Assembly (NCBI GenBank): GCA_008973525.1
Contig: WACJ01000124.1
Coordinates: 2,108,001-2,172,000 of the forward strand
Length of the DNA: 64,000 bases
DNA from: Stenopsyche tienmushanensis
Taxonomy: Eukaryota > Arthropoda > Insecta > Trichoptera > Stenopsychidae
Reading direction: 5' to 3'
Positions within the stretch are counted from its first letter, which is position 1, and each line of letters opens with the position of its first letter. The translations under genes and the position numbers were made by a program. Below the pieces are notes generated by a model. That model was not told the DNA's origin. It saw nothing but the letters and a program-made list of their open reading frames with translations, and did no database searches. Positions 50,661-62,270 of this stretch are shown one piece after another.

Positions 50661-53600
50661 TTATAGTATATTGCCTATATCACACATTTAAGAATAGATT
50701 TAAAATATACATCGAATGTAAGGAATCAAATCTGCAATTTTTATGGAAATAAATTATCATATAGACTGTAGGAAAGGCGTGACTAAAAGAAGAAAATATT
50801 GTAGAAGGAAATGAAAATTATAGTAATTTTCAACAATAAAAATCCATTTGTAACCAATTTTCCGTCGTAGGGCTACAACAAGATATTTTTCTGTATTAAC
50901 ATATATACATACATAAAATAGAGAAAAATATAAAAAATAAATCAACAGGATATTGCATCAAAACTTATCAATTACAGTCTTCAAGAACTTTTATAAAGAA
51001 AATCACAAACATGTTCCCCGATTTAATATAATATTAATACTACTCGTAGTTTGGGGAATCAATCGATATCCTCAATTAATATTAATTATACATTAATTTT
51101 TTATCATCATCTCTTTAAATTTAAATTCTTTGAGATATATTTTGATTATCTTAAAAGGTTTATAATCACAGATTTAAACATTTATATACAAAACTACATG
51201 ATGAATTATTCTAAATACAAAGGGTTTGATATATTTTAAATGATTGTTTATATAGCCTGCCTTTAATTTAATTAGATCAAACTCACATATTTAGAATCAG
51301 GCTATGAGAGGGACACGCATTTTATTTCAGGCTCAAAAGGACCGTCATTAATATTTAATTTGAAACCGATGAATATATAAAAAGGTAAATGTAAATTTTT
51401 CGACTGAGAGATGTTGTATACGGGGCTGTTGGAACTGTCTGGAAATTTTTGCAAACTCCCATGGCTGGTGGGAGGGTGGTGGTGTCAGGAAGGGGGCTGA
51501 AAATGGAGGAAGGTCTACCGGACGGATCAACCTGTTCGGTCAATGACATTTGGCAAATTATTACCACAGTCTGTTGTCACGTCTGGGCCTCGACTCCATC
51601 CATTGGGCCTTTGCTGCCCACCTTGGCTTATTTATCGCCAAAACGCTTAAACTTCGGGCCAAAGCCATGTGCTTGATGATGGCCAGTCACACTGGCACTT
51701 GGGAACCATTTCTATATCACACAATTCTGCTTTCGACTTCTACTAATACCCATATGTACTAAATATTAATTAAATTTGCATAGAATCAATTTCGAGATAT
51801 TTATAACAAAAAATATTTTTAAACTTTAAATATAATTAATTACCTTTGTGTACATGAATACCTTTAAATTCTTATACAAAGCAAATTTTTATTATCTTTA
51901 AGCCATCTCCCGCCTACACATACAGACACCTTTTTTAACAAAGGTCTTAAAACTTTCAGTTTCAGGATATGAACGAGGGAGTAAAAGTCGCTCATAAATT
52001 TCGCACCTATAAAATGCAGAAAATAATTCCCGCTTTTTTTTCTACAGCTTGTTATAACACCTGCACTAAAACACTTTCGCAGCATATTCTTGTTTGTGAG
52101 AGAATCAAATAAAAAGGATATGTCTTTGTCCGCTTTTAATTTTGGATTCACATCACGTACGCCCCTGAATTTTAATATCCTTCGCGGGGGTATTATATCA
52201 AGTTTCCAACAATATAACGTTCATTACCCAATAAAATGGTTAAGGCATCAAGGAATACCCTAAAATATGCGACCGACCGAATATTATCTGTGACGTGACA
52301 CGACTCCCATCGAATGCCTAGGGTGGTAAACTTCTTGTTTAATGATCTTCGGGGATGTGTTTCATCAAAGCAACGTTTAATCGCTTATAACGAGTCGTAA
52401 TCTATGACATTTGATAGTTTTTTATTAACAATCTTCTCATAGAAAAAAACACTTATAAAATGATGCAACATGACCTATGGCTGTCTTTCCTCTCTATATT
52501 AAGTATTTAAAGATAAAGCACAATGAATAAGGATTTAATTATACTATTTGCATATTTATGTATGTGTCGCACGAACTACCGTATACTAATTGTCGTTTTA
52601 TTTAACAAGCACATACTTTTCTTTTGGCGAATGAATGTAAATTTAATCAGTTTTGAAGCACTTGTTGGAGTTGAACTTCAAGCGTTCAAGTGAAATGGAC
52701 CGATGTAAATTCAATTAATATTTTAAATCCAAATAGAGAGCATGTAATGTTCGGGTTTAGAATGCGCAATTCTCAATAAAATCACTTATACCTACGGAGT
52801 AGTGTCCTCACCAAAATGCTGCCTCAGTAATTATACCGCAAACTTATGTTCTCTCATAAAGCAATTTAATTAAATTAATACCAGCGCTCAGTGCCAAAGT
52901 CAGAATTTAAGCTGAAGGGCCATTTTCTATCGTCTTTCGTTATTAGAAACTCGATTATTTAGCACTTCTTGGGATACATAAGATACCACACCTTTAAATC
53001 GATAATAAGCCATTGAACGATATCTATTACGATATAATACCGCCGTCCTGGAATTATGTTCGAGAAATGAAATATTCAAAGCAAGCCCCAAAAACCACAA
53101 TACATGCTTTGTACGATGTACACTCAATATATAATCGATAAAACCATCCACAAATGCATCAAATATAAGTTTAATACGTATTTTTTAATTATTTTAAATC
53201 TCATTTATTATTAAGATCATTTTGACGAGACAATTTTCGGTTTGATTGATCATCGGCGAGTGTGAAAGTTAGAGAGTCATAAATACGGTTGACGCCCGAG
53301 GCCCCTCGAGGACCGAGGAGGTCCGTTTGTTTAATTATACACCTCACTTCGGGGGTATTTTAGCATTGGAGTAACCCTCGCTTCATCAGGCTGCTTTAGG
53401 ATATTAGTCACGTCGTAGTCTCGTAATTATACCCATATTTTTAATTCCTTCCTCTTATGTAAAGCTCTGGTCTGGGGGCGCCTTGCTGCAATATGGACGC
53501 CCATCGTGATTGTGAGCTGTCAGCGCCAGCAGGTGTTAATTAAATCGAGGAGACCCTGTATTTATGTTATTTAAAAGCATGTCCTCCGTAGCAACGACCA

Positions 53601-53756
53601 CTGAATATTTTATAGAAATTTCATAAAATACTGAAAAAAAATTATGCATATTTAGATCCTTAAAACCTATCAATTAACTTATCTTTGATTCATATTTTTT
53701 TTTTATTAATTAATAAGCAACAATTTATATTCCATTGGAAAAATCTTCAACGTGTC
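50661..53756. other. Non-coding stretch with a GC-richer island at 51.3-51.7 kb
   Basis: The 51300-51740 island is GC-richer, with overlapping frames of 60-75 codons on both strands (51348-51762) and none recognised. A second island lies at about 53240-53590, with several CpG sites (CGAGGCCCCTCGAGGACCG type). The rest is AT-rich. Confidence 0.5.
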
Positions 53757-53793
53757 ATGTCTTTCGAGATCAAAGAACGATCTCGAAAGACAT
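53757..53793. repeat. Perfect 15-bp inverted repeat with a 7-base loop
   Basis: ATGTCTTTCGAGATC (53757-53771) is the exact reverse complement of GATCTCGAAAGACAT (53779-53793), with loop AAAGAAC between them. The stem is 15 pairs without mismatch and includes a TCGA core. It is too short for a typical animal microRNA precursor. No terminator or mobile element is recognised around it. Confidence 0.95.
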
Positions 53794-56700
53794 CAACCTC
53801 GAAACTTGCATTCCTACCCTTATCTATTGTATTTAAACTTGCTTATCTTCACTTTGTTTACGCTCCGACTATCGAATTTGGGCCCCATGAGAAACAACAC
53901 TGATTCAGGCTGGGTGACGAAAGTGTTAAAATATCCTCCTATGAAGATCGCCTAAGTCTGATAAGCGATACGACACTTCAAGAAGTAAAAGAACAATGAT
54001 ATTCCTGAATGCTAAAAGCTTTTGAATTAATAATTGCTATTTAGCTATTAAAAAATATTAAAGATAATACTTATCAATATATTTGTTAGCATTATATAAA
54101 AAAAAATAACAATGTGATCGGACTGCGATATTGGCGTCAGCAACTTTGATCTCCAGTTGCATAAATATCATTTGATTTAATTTAGCTAATAAAAGATAAG
54201 CGTTGGGCTCAAACGAAGCTAACTGATTGGCATGTCCATGACCTACAAATTTAATCTCAATCAATTCGATGTCTGAAATTTGGTTTTAGGAAAGTTTCTT
54301 ATATTTGTTATAGGAAACAAAATAATATTTTTATCATTCCAAATAGTTAATTTTAGACCTTACTAAATTTCTCTTCTTGAGGATGGACTATAGATATTTA
54401 AACATCTGGACCCTTTCTATAATAAGAATTAAGTCATCTTTTAAGGGATAATAATAGCTTCCAAAGCAATACTTAAAAAATAATAGGAATAGGTTATATG
54501 TCCATGTTTGCGCTGAAAACTAAAGGAGCCTGAATGATTAATTATATGCTTTATTAATATTTAAAAAAATATAATTATGCTGATTCTTTAAATTTAAAAA
54601 TTACGGTCCGTGAGATTCGATTTTGAATAATATTAATTTCCTTACTGTTCTTATGAATGAACGTCGATAAATAATAAAATAAGTATCTGAAGTGAAATAT
54701 GTCATTTAAAATCATATTTTTTACATCTTTATGATATGCTCATACTACCGCTCTGTGACGTTTTTCTTAGTATTAAGGTGATTTTGAAATATGTACTCTT
54801 TAAATAAACAGATTTGAATTAAAATGAGAAAGCTTCTGTAACCATGTATAAATATTTCATCCCATAAAAAGACACATAAATTACAATACAGTTTTTTCCA
54901 ATGATTTATGGACTCAGTCCACAATTCTTAAAATAACTACAAGATAAATGTATATTTTATTGTATTGTATTACTTTATCAAAAATTATACTTTATGAAAT
55001 ATTCAGTCATGTTTTATATAAAATATGACACTATCATAAGGTCATATTTTTTTTAGGAAAAATTACTTATTTTAAATAAATATAAGATATATGTGTTGCA
55101 TATAAGAATATAATAGGTCGAATCATCGATGGTCAGCATTTAATCTTTTAAGGATATAAATGAAATATCCAATCGGAAAAATGAAATTGGTACAAACCGT
55201 AAAATCTTTCAATTATATATCCATTAATAAAAAGGCTGTTATCGACAGCCTCCGACCAATCATCAATCATTTTGCGGGGCGAACCATTGAATTGAGTAAT
55301 GGTTAAAACATTAATGCATTATGTTTTCTAATGATCCGTTCCGCGTCAGCTTTTCTCTGATGACTTTGACAAATTGCTGACCAATTATAAAATATAAAAA
55401 CCAATTTATGAGGGAGACTTTTCGCATTTAAGGCTCATATAGGGATAATCTTCAAGCAGAAAATTGATATGAAAATATGTATAAAAAAAATTGTGGTATA
55501 AAATATTCCATCGATAAAATGTATGATGATTTCGGTTTCATAGAAATGAAATTTATTTGATAAAAAATTAAATTGTATCAATATTGGTTTCTTCCCGATA
55601 GATTTTTCAAGTTTCCCCATACGAATTTTCCAATTTTTTTACATTTCAATGTACATATTTGATATAAAATTCTGCTCACGATATCGCCGTCAGCAGTACA
55701 TCACAAACCACTTAGGTGGAATATTCTAATTTTACGCTGTCGATTTGTTTCTCATCCATCTCCGTGAGTTTGTGATTAATCTCCGAGGACGATATAGTCT
55801 CGTCTTCTTCTTTCGCCAGCTCATCCTATTCCCAGCACTCCCTCTGTCATTCGGCTCTTCCTCCTCTCATTCCAAAGGATCGGCGGGAGGCGCTAGGGAT
55901 CTCGACGCACCCTCTTCCTCCAATCTATTGTTTAATGTCTTTGTTTTGTCCTTGGAAGCTTTTCTTTTTCGCAAATCTTATCGCCTTCTGCTGGGTCCAC
56001 GCACGCCGATCTCTTATGCAGGGTTCGGCAATCCTTATACTATATTTCATACAAATTTCTTTGATAATTCAATTTTTCTAGAAGTACAAAAAAATGGATA
56101 CACAAAAGACTACTTGTTTGTTTAATTTTACTTTAACATTTTCGCTATCAATCATAACTTAGCCATCAAAGATGTCCCAAACTAATAAAATGTATCAGGC
56201 TAAAGCCATAAAAAAACTTGAAGGTTTACTTTTGATACATGTTATTTAAAATTCAAGGGCATTGATAGCTTATCGAAATATGTATGGACATAAGAAAATA
56301 TCCATATAATCTACAAGTCTTTCAAAAGACATTTTTGCTCATTTACCAAAGCATTATTATTGCTATGTAGAATTAAATATAATTTTCTTTTACGTATATT
56401 AAAATTATGTTTTAATATTCGCCACAAATCTTTTTTCACTAACGTCCAAGAAAAAATACTTGAAATTTTTAAATCCTCCCGTATTCTCTATCAAGATGCC
56501 AAATTACTAAATTTAGCTAATATACTATAAAATAATTAAGAAATGAGCTTAAATTTTCTTTCTGAGAAAAACCCTTTTTTGTGCTTTTAACGACAAGAAA
56601 GTTCAAACAAAACAAAGAACAAACTACAGATTTTCAAAACTATTTTAAATGAATTACAATCATAGACAAGCTGACTAATAATAACTTCTTCCTGATACAC

Positions 56701-59002
56701 TTGTATCTAATAAAAATGGAATATGAACCCACTACAAAACAGCTAGATTATCCATAAAAAATACCAGCATTGACTAACAGAAAATATATTTTCTTATGAC
56801 CTACTCATTCAAATTTTCAAAAAATAATGCTAATATCTCTTTCGCGTTCTTCAAAATCACTGTACGTGACAAATTTAATTAAAGAGGATGATATGCGGAG
56901 GGATTTATTATTTTGCACAAAATTATAAAATTTCATCAGCAAAGTTATTAAATTCAAGATCAAAATAGTAATATAAAAGTGGTTATTGTTTAAGGGATGA
57001 ACTCATGTTGAATTCATCTTTCATTTGTGTCAACCCTAATTTATAATTGCATGATTTCAACTGCTCTAAATATGTTTGAATTTATCAATTAAATTCAGGC
57101 TTATTTGCAGTAGATTGTATCACATTTTGAGCATATTTGAATTGAGATGCTGTTACATTAATGTTTAAATTCTTGAATTTATATCGTTTTTATGGTTTGC
57201 ACTTCAGTTTATAGCCTCTGTTTCGTAAGATGTCTGCATCTCTTCAGACGTCTCAGAGAACAAAAGGCGTCCGATTGCGTGGATGTGGTTATCGGCTTTT
57301 TTATTTTACCGAGTGTAAAGTTAAAGAGCTTTGCTGGAAAGCTCTAAAATAGAAGCTACTCCATTTAGTGAAATAGTATTTTTTTCTTATTGCTCTGAAT
57401 AATATGGAGGTAAATATTATTAAGCCTGTTTTTTAATGTATGTAATTAATTTGTTGCTTGTCTGCATGCTTAAAAAATCAGTTGAAAATAATTATATGGT
57501 TTGTTTTATATTTTTATGTAAATTCACCCCTTTTAGTATTTTCTTTGCGATGTTTATGGAAGCATGCTTGACGTTGTCGTATCAGAATTTTCCCTCATTT
57601 TATTTTTTTAAGTTTTCCCAAGCACGCCACCACTGTCCATCCGTCAAATCTAATTACACGTGGGCAATGCATACCAATGACTTTAGGGACACCACGTGCA
57701 ATGAAAGCACAACCAACGGAAGTGTCTATCGACACGGAGTGCCACATCAAATCTGCATTATGCAATATTCCATAGATCCCCTCAATATTTTTAAATTAAT
57801 TTACATCCAAACAAACAACCACCATTCCCCAGAGTCGTTCATTTTTTACACCCAAGGAGAAATATTTAATTTTTAATAAAATATAGCCGTTCAAATTTAA
57901 TGTCAATTTTTTGCACAATAAAAAATGAGTGCTGAATATTTTCCAGCGAAATGATACTTTATTTGACATGGCAGCTCCTGCCGCAAAAATCTTGTCTACG
58001 ACGTAAATTTAAAATTTCCAACCGTGAGATGACTTTTTTTATTTTCAGAATAGGTGAAAAATATATTAATACCCTTATAGTTCAGGTCGACGTCCGTGCC
58101 ATCCCTTTTATACATTTTATTTCCAACAGTAAAATTAGGAGACAAGGCATGTCTCGTCGTTTGTCAAGGCAGATTTCAGCGAGTGTCCACCGCTTATCGG
58201 CTGACGCTGGGGCTTTTTTCAGCAAATTTATTTTCAGCATTTCAGCATTGAATTTCCACCGAGCGCTTTACACCGACCATGCAAATGTTGCATTAAAATG
58301 CAATTAAATACACATTAGCTTGTTAGCGTTTCTTAAACTTAATGATTTGCATTAAGATTTCCAATTACAATGGAAGCGGGGCGCAACAATTTGGCATTTG
58401 AATTCGATAACAATAACGCTAATGCCCGAACCAGTTGTCTGATAATGGAATGCCCCGAGTTGAACCCTTTGACGTTCCAGGGAATAATCGCGAATTCAAA
58501 GATGCGGAAAGATAAAATATGAATATGAATAGGGAATCACTGAAATCTAGCAACTGAGGGTTGTGAATTTCCACTGAATTCCAAAGCATGCGGGAAAACT
58601 CATCTTTATAATGTAATATCGAACGAAATATATAATGCAGTATTACTACTCCTCTTTTTCAATTTTAAAATTTATTTTTGAGCTAAATATGGCAAAATAC
58701 TCAATAAATATGTCCCATTTATTTACAAAACAGTATTTTTACATATGCTTATAAAATAGTTCCAATATAATATAACAGCATATTATAAGAATCCCAAAGC
58801 TTATTTTTTGAGCTATTAAAAATTATTTATAGAATTTACATGAAAAAATACTATTTGGACTTTTATATTGTTCAGTTTGTCAAGTGTGTTCAGAAAATGC
58901 GTGTTTCTTGAACTGTGTCTCGATATAAACTAAGTTTCTGGTACTTCTAATATATATTGGATCGATTCACAATAGACACTATAGACAATACTTACTTTTA
59001 AT
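53794..59002. other. Long non-coding stretch with several islands
   Basis: AT-rich from 53960 to 55680. GC-richer islands lie at about 55680-56050, 57600-57790 and 58080-58520. The 126-codon frame at 55745-56125, the 146-codon frame at 57436-57876 and the 118-codon frame at 57951-58307 lie over these islands. The 146-codon frame starts with a hydrophobic stretch, but none resembles a known family and no splice signals link them. Confidence 0.5.
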
Positions 59003-59878
59003 AATGAGCAATTCGGTTTTTGTAGGAATCACTCTACGGCTCATCAGTTGACCAGACTGACTGAACACATTACTAGAAGCTTTAACACGAAGAAAAGTAC
59101 CGGTATGGTACTATTCGACATCGAAAAGGCATTCGACGCCGTTTGGCATCGCGATCTGATCCATAAAATAATATCCTTTCATTTTCTTATTTATTTTATT
59201 AAAATAATCCAATCCTATCTGTGCAAAAGATAATTTTCGGTAATCTTAAACAAAGCAACGTCAACTCCTCGGTCTGTTTCAGCGGGAGTTCCTCAATGCA
59301 GCAACAAGCTAATAGTCGGAAATCTCCAACGATCGCTAAAATTTGCATTCAAATATTTTGTTCTCCATGAAACGAAAAAATCTTCAAATTAATCCAATAG
59401 TTGTCGGGTCCCCCCAATTTAAATACTTGGGGGTGACTTTGGACAAAAGACTGAGGTGTCGGTGGCTCAAGCCCGCGGATTAGCAGCTATGGGGGCGCTG
59501 CACTCCATTTTTCGTCGGCGCAGTGCTTTTTCGGCCTCTAACAATTTTTTATTATACAAAACGCTGATTCGATCTACACTCACATACGCAACTCCCATCT
59601 GGAGCAATATATGCAGCACCAACTACTATAAACTCCAAATCGTACAAAACAAAGCCATAAAAATTGCTTTTAACACATTTCCATATACTAATCTTAAACG
59701 TTTTTATAATAAAATTAAGCTTCCTTTTATAAAGGAATATTTGCATCAGCTTACACACAGTTTTTACTCAAAAATTCTAAATCACATTAATCGACTCATA
59801 TCAACACTCGGCGATTATACCAAACATATACCGAGTGTTGATATGAGTCAAACATATAATTTCAAATTTTATGGCTAA
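59003..59878 (+). mobile_element. Jockey-type LINE remnant (reverse transcriptase ORF, internally deleted)
   Basis: Non-LTR retrotransposons of the Jockey group copy their RNA at the insertion site with an endonuclease/reverse transcriptase protein. The frame opens at about 59003 with FGFCRNHSTAHQLTRLTEHI and TGMVLFDIEKAFDAVWHRDL; the motif A Asp lies in FDIEKAFD. After a stop at 59231-59233 (LCKR end) there is RSVSAGVPQ at about 59272. A deletion then removes the FADD/YADD region. GSPQFKYLGVTLDKRL (about 59408-59455) and ALHSIFRRRSAFSASNNFLL follow, then TYATPIWSNICS and KLQIVQNKAIK, down to a stop at 59876-59878. The 5' half with the endonuclease is missing, as in 5'-truncated LINEs. The missing catalytic Asp pair makes it inactive. 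Confidence 0.9.
59793..59849. repeat. Perfect 19-bp inverted repeat inside the LINE
   Basis: GACTCATATCAACACTCGG (59793-59811) is the exact reverse complement of CCGAGTGTTGATATGAGTC (59831-59849), with 19 bases between the arms. It lies in the last thirty codons of the LINE reading frame, which stays open across it. A perfect stem in a decayed element suggests a recent local inversion copy, for example template switching during reverse transcription or repair. Confidence 0.95.
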
Positions 59879-62130
59879 TTGGTTATTAACATCAAAATGT
59901 ATAGTAAATAACATTAATTATATATACGTTCCAAATATAACAGTTTTTTTGTACTAATGATATTACATAAATTTTGTTCTGAGTCGAGACGTCAATATGC
60001 TGAAATCTTGACAGATGGTATATTATTTTTTGTTTATTTCAAACGTGCCTTCATTAATTCTATTCATAGTAGCTTATGAAATTAATTAAGATAATGGAAA
60101 ACGTTCTGCCAAAATTTGTTAATCTACTAAGATCTCTCCGCTGAAACAGTCAAGCAGACAAATCCTTGAAAGTCTGTTCCTCACCTCAAGCAGGATAATT
60201 TGCTGAATATTCTGTGGCGCTGAGACTGACCGGAATGTCAAGTGGGCTTCCACGAATCCCAATAAACCGACCGGCAGCTTCCTGAAAGTTTCGCATAAAC
60301 ACTGAAAGCATCCATGTACAAAGTCTGCATATATAATGCGGACGAAAAACCTCACAGCATTTATTTTTGGCCAATAAATACTCAGTGGATGAAAACGAAA
60401 TTCTTTTCGACCGTCGTCTCTCCCCTTTACATGAAGCCATCGGCTTTTGACAGCCATTCCGCTTAGTGAAGATGTTATTGACAGGCTTCACAAGATGAGA
60501 CAGGTGATAATTACTGACTTGAGCAACATCCGGATGTACATTTTACTTAATTACATTTATCCCGTATTGAAGACATCGTCGACAGAATACCACGGGCGCT
60601 ATTGCAAATCCGCATGATACCATAAAAAATTGATGAAGACACCATCCGACGTGCAATTGAGGCCATCGTAATTACATTGGTTCTATGATAATTATAGTTC
60701 ATACGAATTTTATCGATTTTCAGATACATCTGGTTCTCTTTTTGCACGTATCATTGCTTAAAATCGACTCACAATATGAAAATTTTAAGCTCAAATAAAT
60801 CTATAAATTTATTTGTACAAAAAAGTTTTACATGCCCCATTAGATACACACTTAAAGAAGTTATAAATGTACAAAGTTTACAATCGAAGTCTGATTAATA
60901 AAGCATCGTGTGTTCGACAATATAAAGAATACCTCAGAATGTGCGTTAGTTGGGGTATATTTACAAAATCATTATCAATTTTGACCCACTATAAATTATT
61001 AAATATTTATGTATAAAAGCTATGATCGTTCTTTCTGATTAGATATTTTCAAAATGATTTATTAAATGCGTTAATTAATTTTTGAAGCATCTTATATAGG
61101 ACTTTATCAAAATCTCAGACAATGACGAGCCCAAAGACAATTCTTTATAAGAGTTGTTTCTTCGCAATAAATACTCTGATTGGATAAAGGCTTTTATGTA
61201 ATATTTAACGAATTAAAGTGAATTGGGTTTACTGATCTAAAGCATCCCAAATGAGAGTACTCTCATCTTTACGTTAGCCAAATAAATTGAGAAACATCTA
61301 TATTAGTGTATTTAGCAATATTATTTTATATAGAGCTAAGTCAGATTGTATTGATTTCGTCTGAGTATTGCAGGAGTGCCTTCGAGAGCCTCATAATTGA
61401 TAAATATCCAAGTGATGTAGCGGATGCTCGATTCTCCATAGAAACTCATACCACAATCATTTTAATATTTCTAAAGCCATAATAATTAAAATAATGAAAA
61501 CGGCCCGCCTATCAATTACAATATTTGAAAGCTGGTATTAATTATACTAGAGATTTTCTTATTAAAAATTACGCATAAATATCACGAATTTAAACCATAT
61601 TTTGATAATTGAAATCAGATACGATCTTCCAAGCAATTTGAAAGTATAAAAATATTATCAAGCTTTTGTCTGCCCTTTATATTTAAAATAACCTTCGTGG
61701 AAAATTAGCAAGAAAAACAGAAGGCCACGTTTGACTCATAGATTGAACTAATTTTATTTGATTCATAAAGTACGCCTACGTACTAATTTTTTTTAAGATT
61801 GCAAAATTATTGCCAAATGATCGATACAAAATTGTTGTTTAGTTTGTGTGAAAATAATTGTGGATAGTTCTATAATATTAGATTTATGTACAAATATATT
61901 ATATGCAACATATTTAATCTTAATAAATCACTCTTGGGATGACTTTCTGTCAGCTCCTATCAGCGTAAGACAATCTTCAATTCGAGGCAAAGTCAGTTGT
62001 AAATAAGCACTGTTGATAGCATACAAGACCACCTCATTTTTTTTTTTTACATAAATAATACTCAAAAAATCGATTAATTTGCTCCTGCTTTAGAAGGAAA
62101 TGATAATCGCACAAAGACTCATTCAACAAG
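59879..62130. other. Non-coding stretch with an unassigned island at 60.1-60.7 kb
   Basis: Bases 60119-60760 are GC-richer and hold overlapping minus frames of 112 and 101 codons (60119-60491). The plus-strand string HLSRIEDIVDRIPRALLQIR (from about 60556) faintly recalls C-termini of insect transposases, but I could not confirm it. A short AATAAGCACTGTTGATAGC string (about 61995) repeats part of family S. The rest is AT-rich. Confidence 0.45.
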
Positions 62131-62270
62131 TAGCGACGAACAGGAAGCAATTAAATAAATAAACACTGTCGATAGTACACAATATTCGATAATTTCTTTG
62201 CATAAACAAATAACAAACTTGAAATCGAAATCATTATTAGTCGATAAATTTGCGCTAACGATATACAATC
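62131..62270 (+). repeat. Dispersed repeat family S, copy 2
   Basis: Aligns with 50038-50215 as described for copy 1 and lacks the extra ~40 bases. It is followed at about 62259-62290 by a direct duplication of GATATACAATCGT. Confidence 0.8.

Noticed and set aside
55745..56125. 126-codon plus-strand open frame, Ser-rich
   Set aside because: It lies in a pyrimidine-rich island where stops are rare; no domain or splice evidence.
57436..57876. 146-codon plus-strand open frame with a hydrophobic start
   Set aside because: No recognisable domain, ordinary ATG context, and it spans a boundary between AT-rich DNA and a GC-richer island; not callable as a gene.
60540..60680. Possible transposase C-terminus (RIEDIVDRIPRALLQIR)
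   Set aside because: The resemblance is short and vague, with no catalytic block upstream and no terminal repeats nearby.
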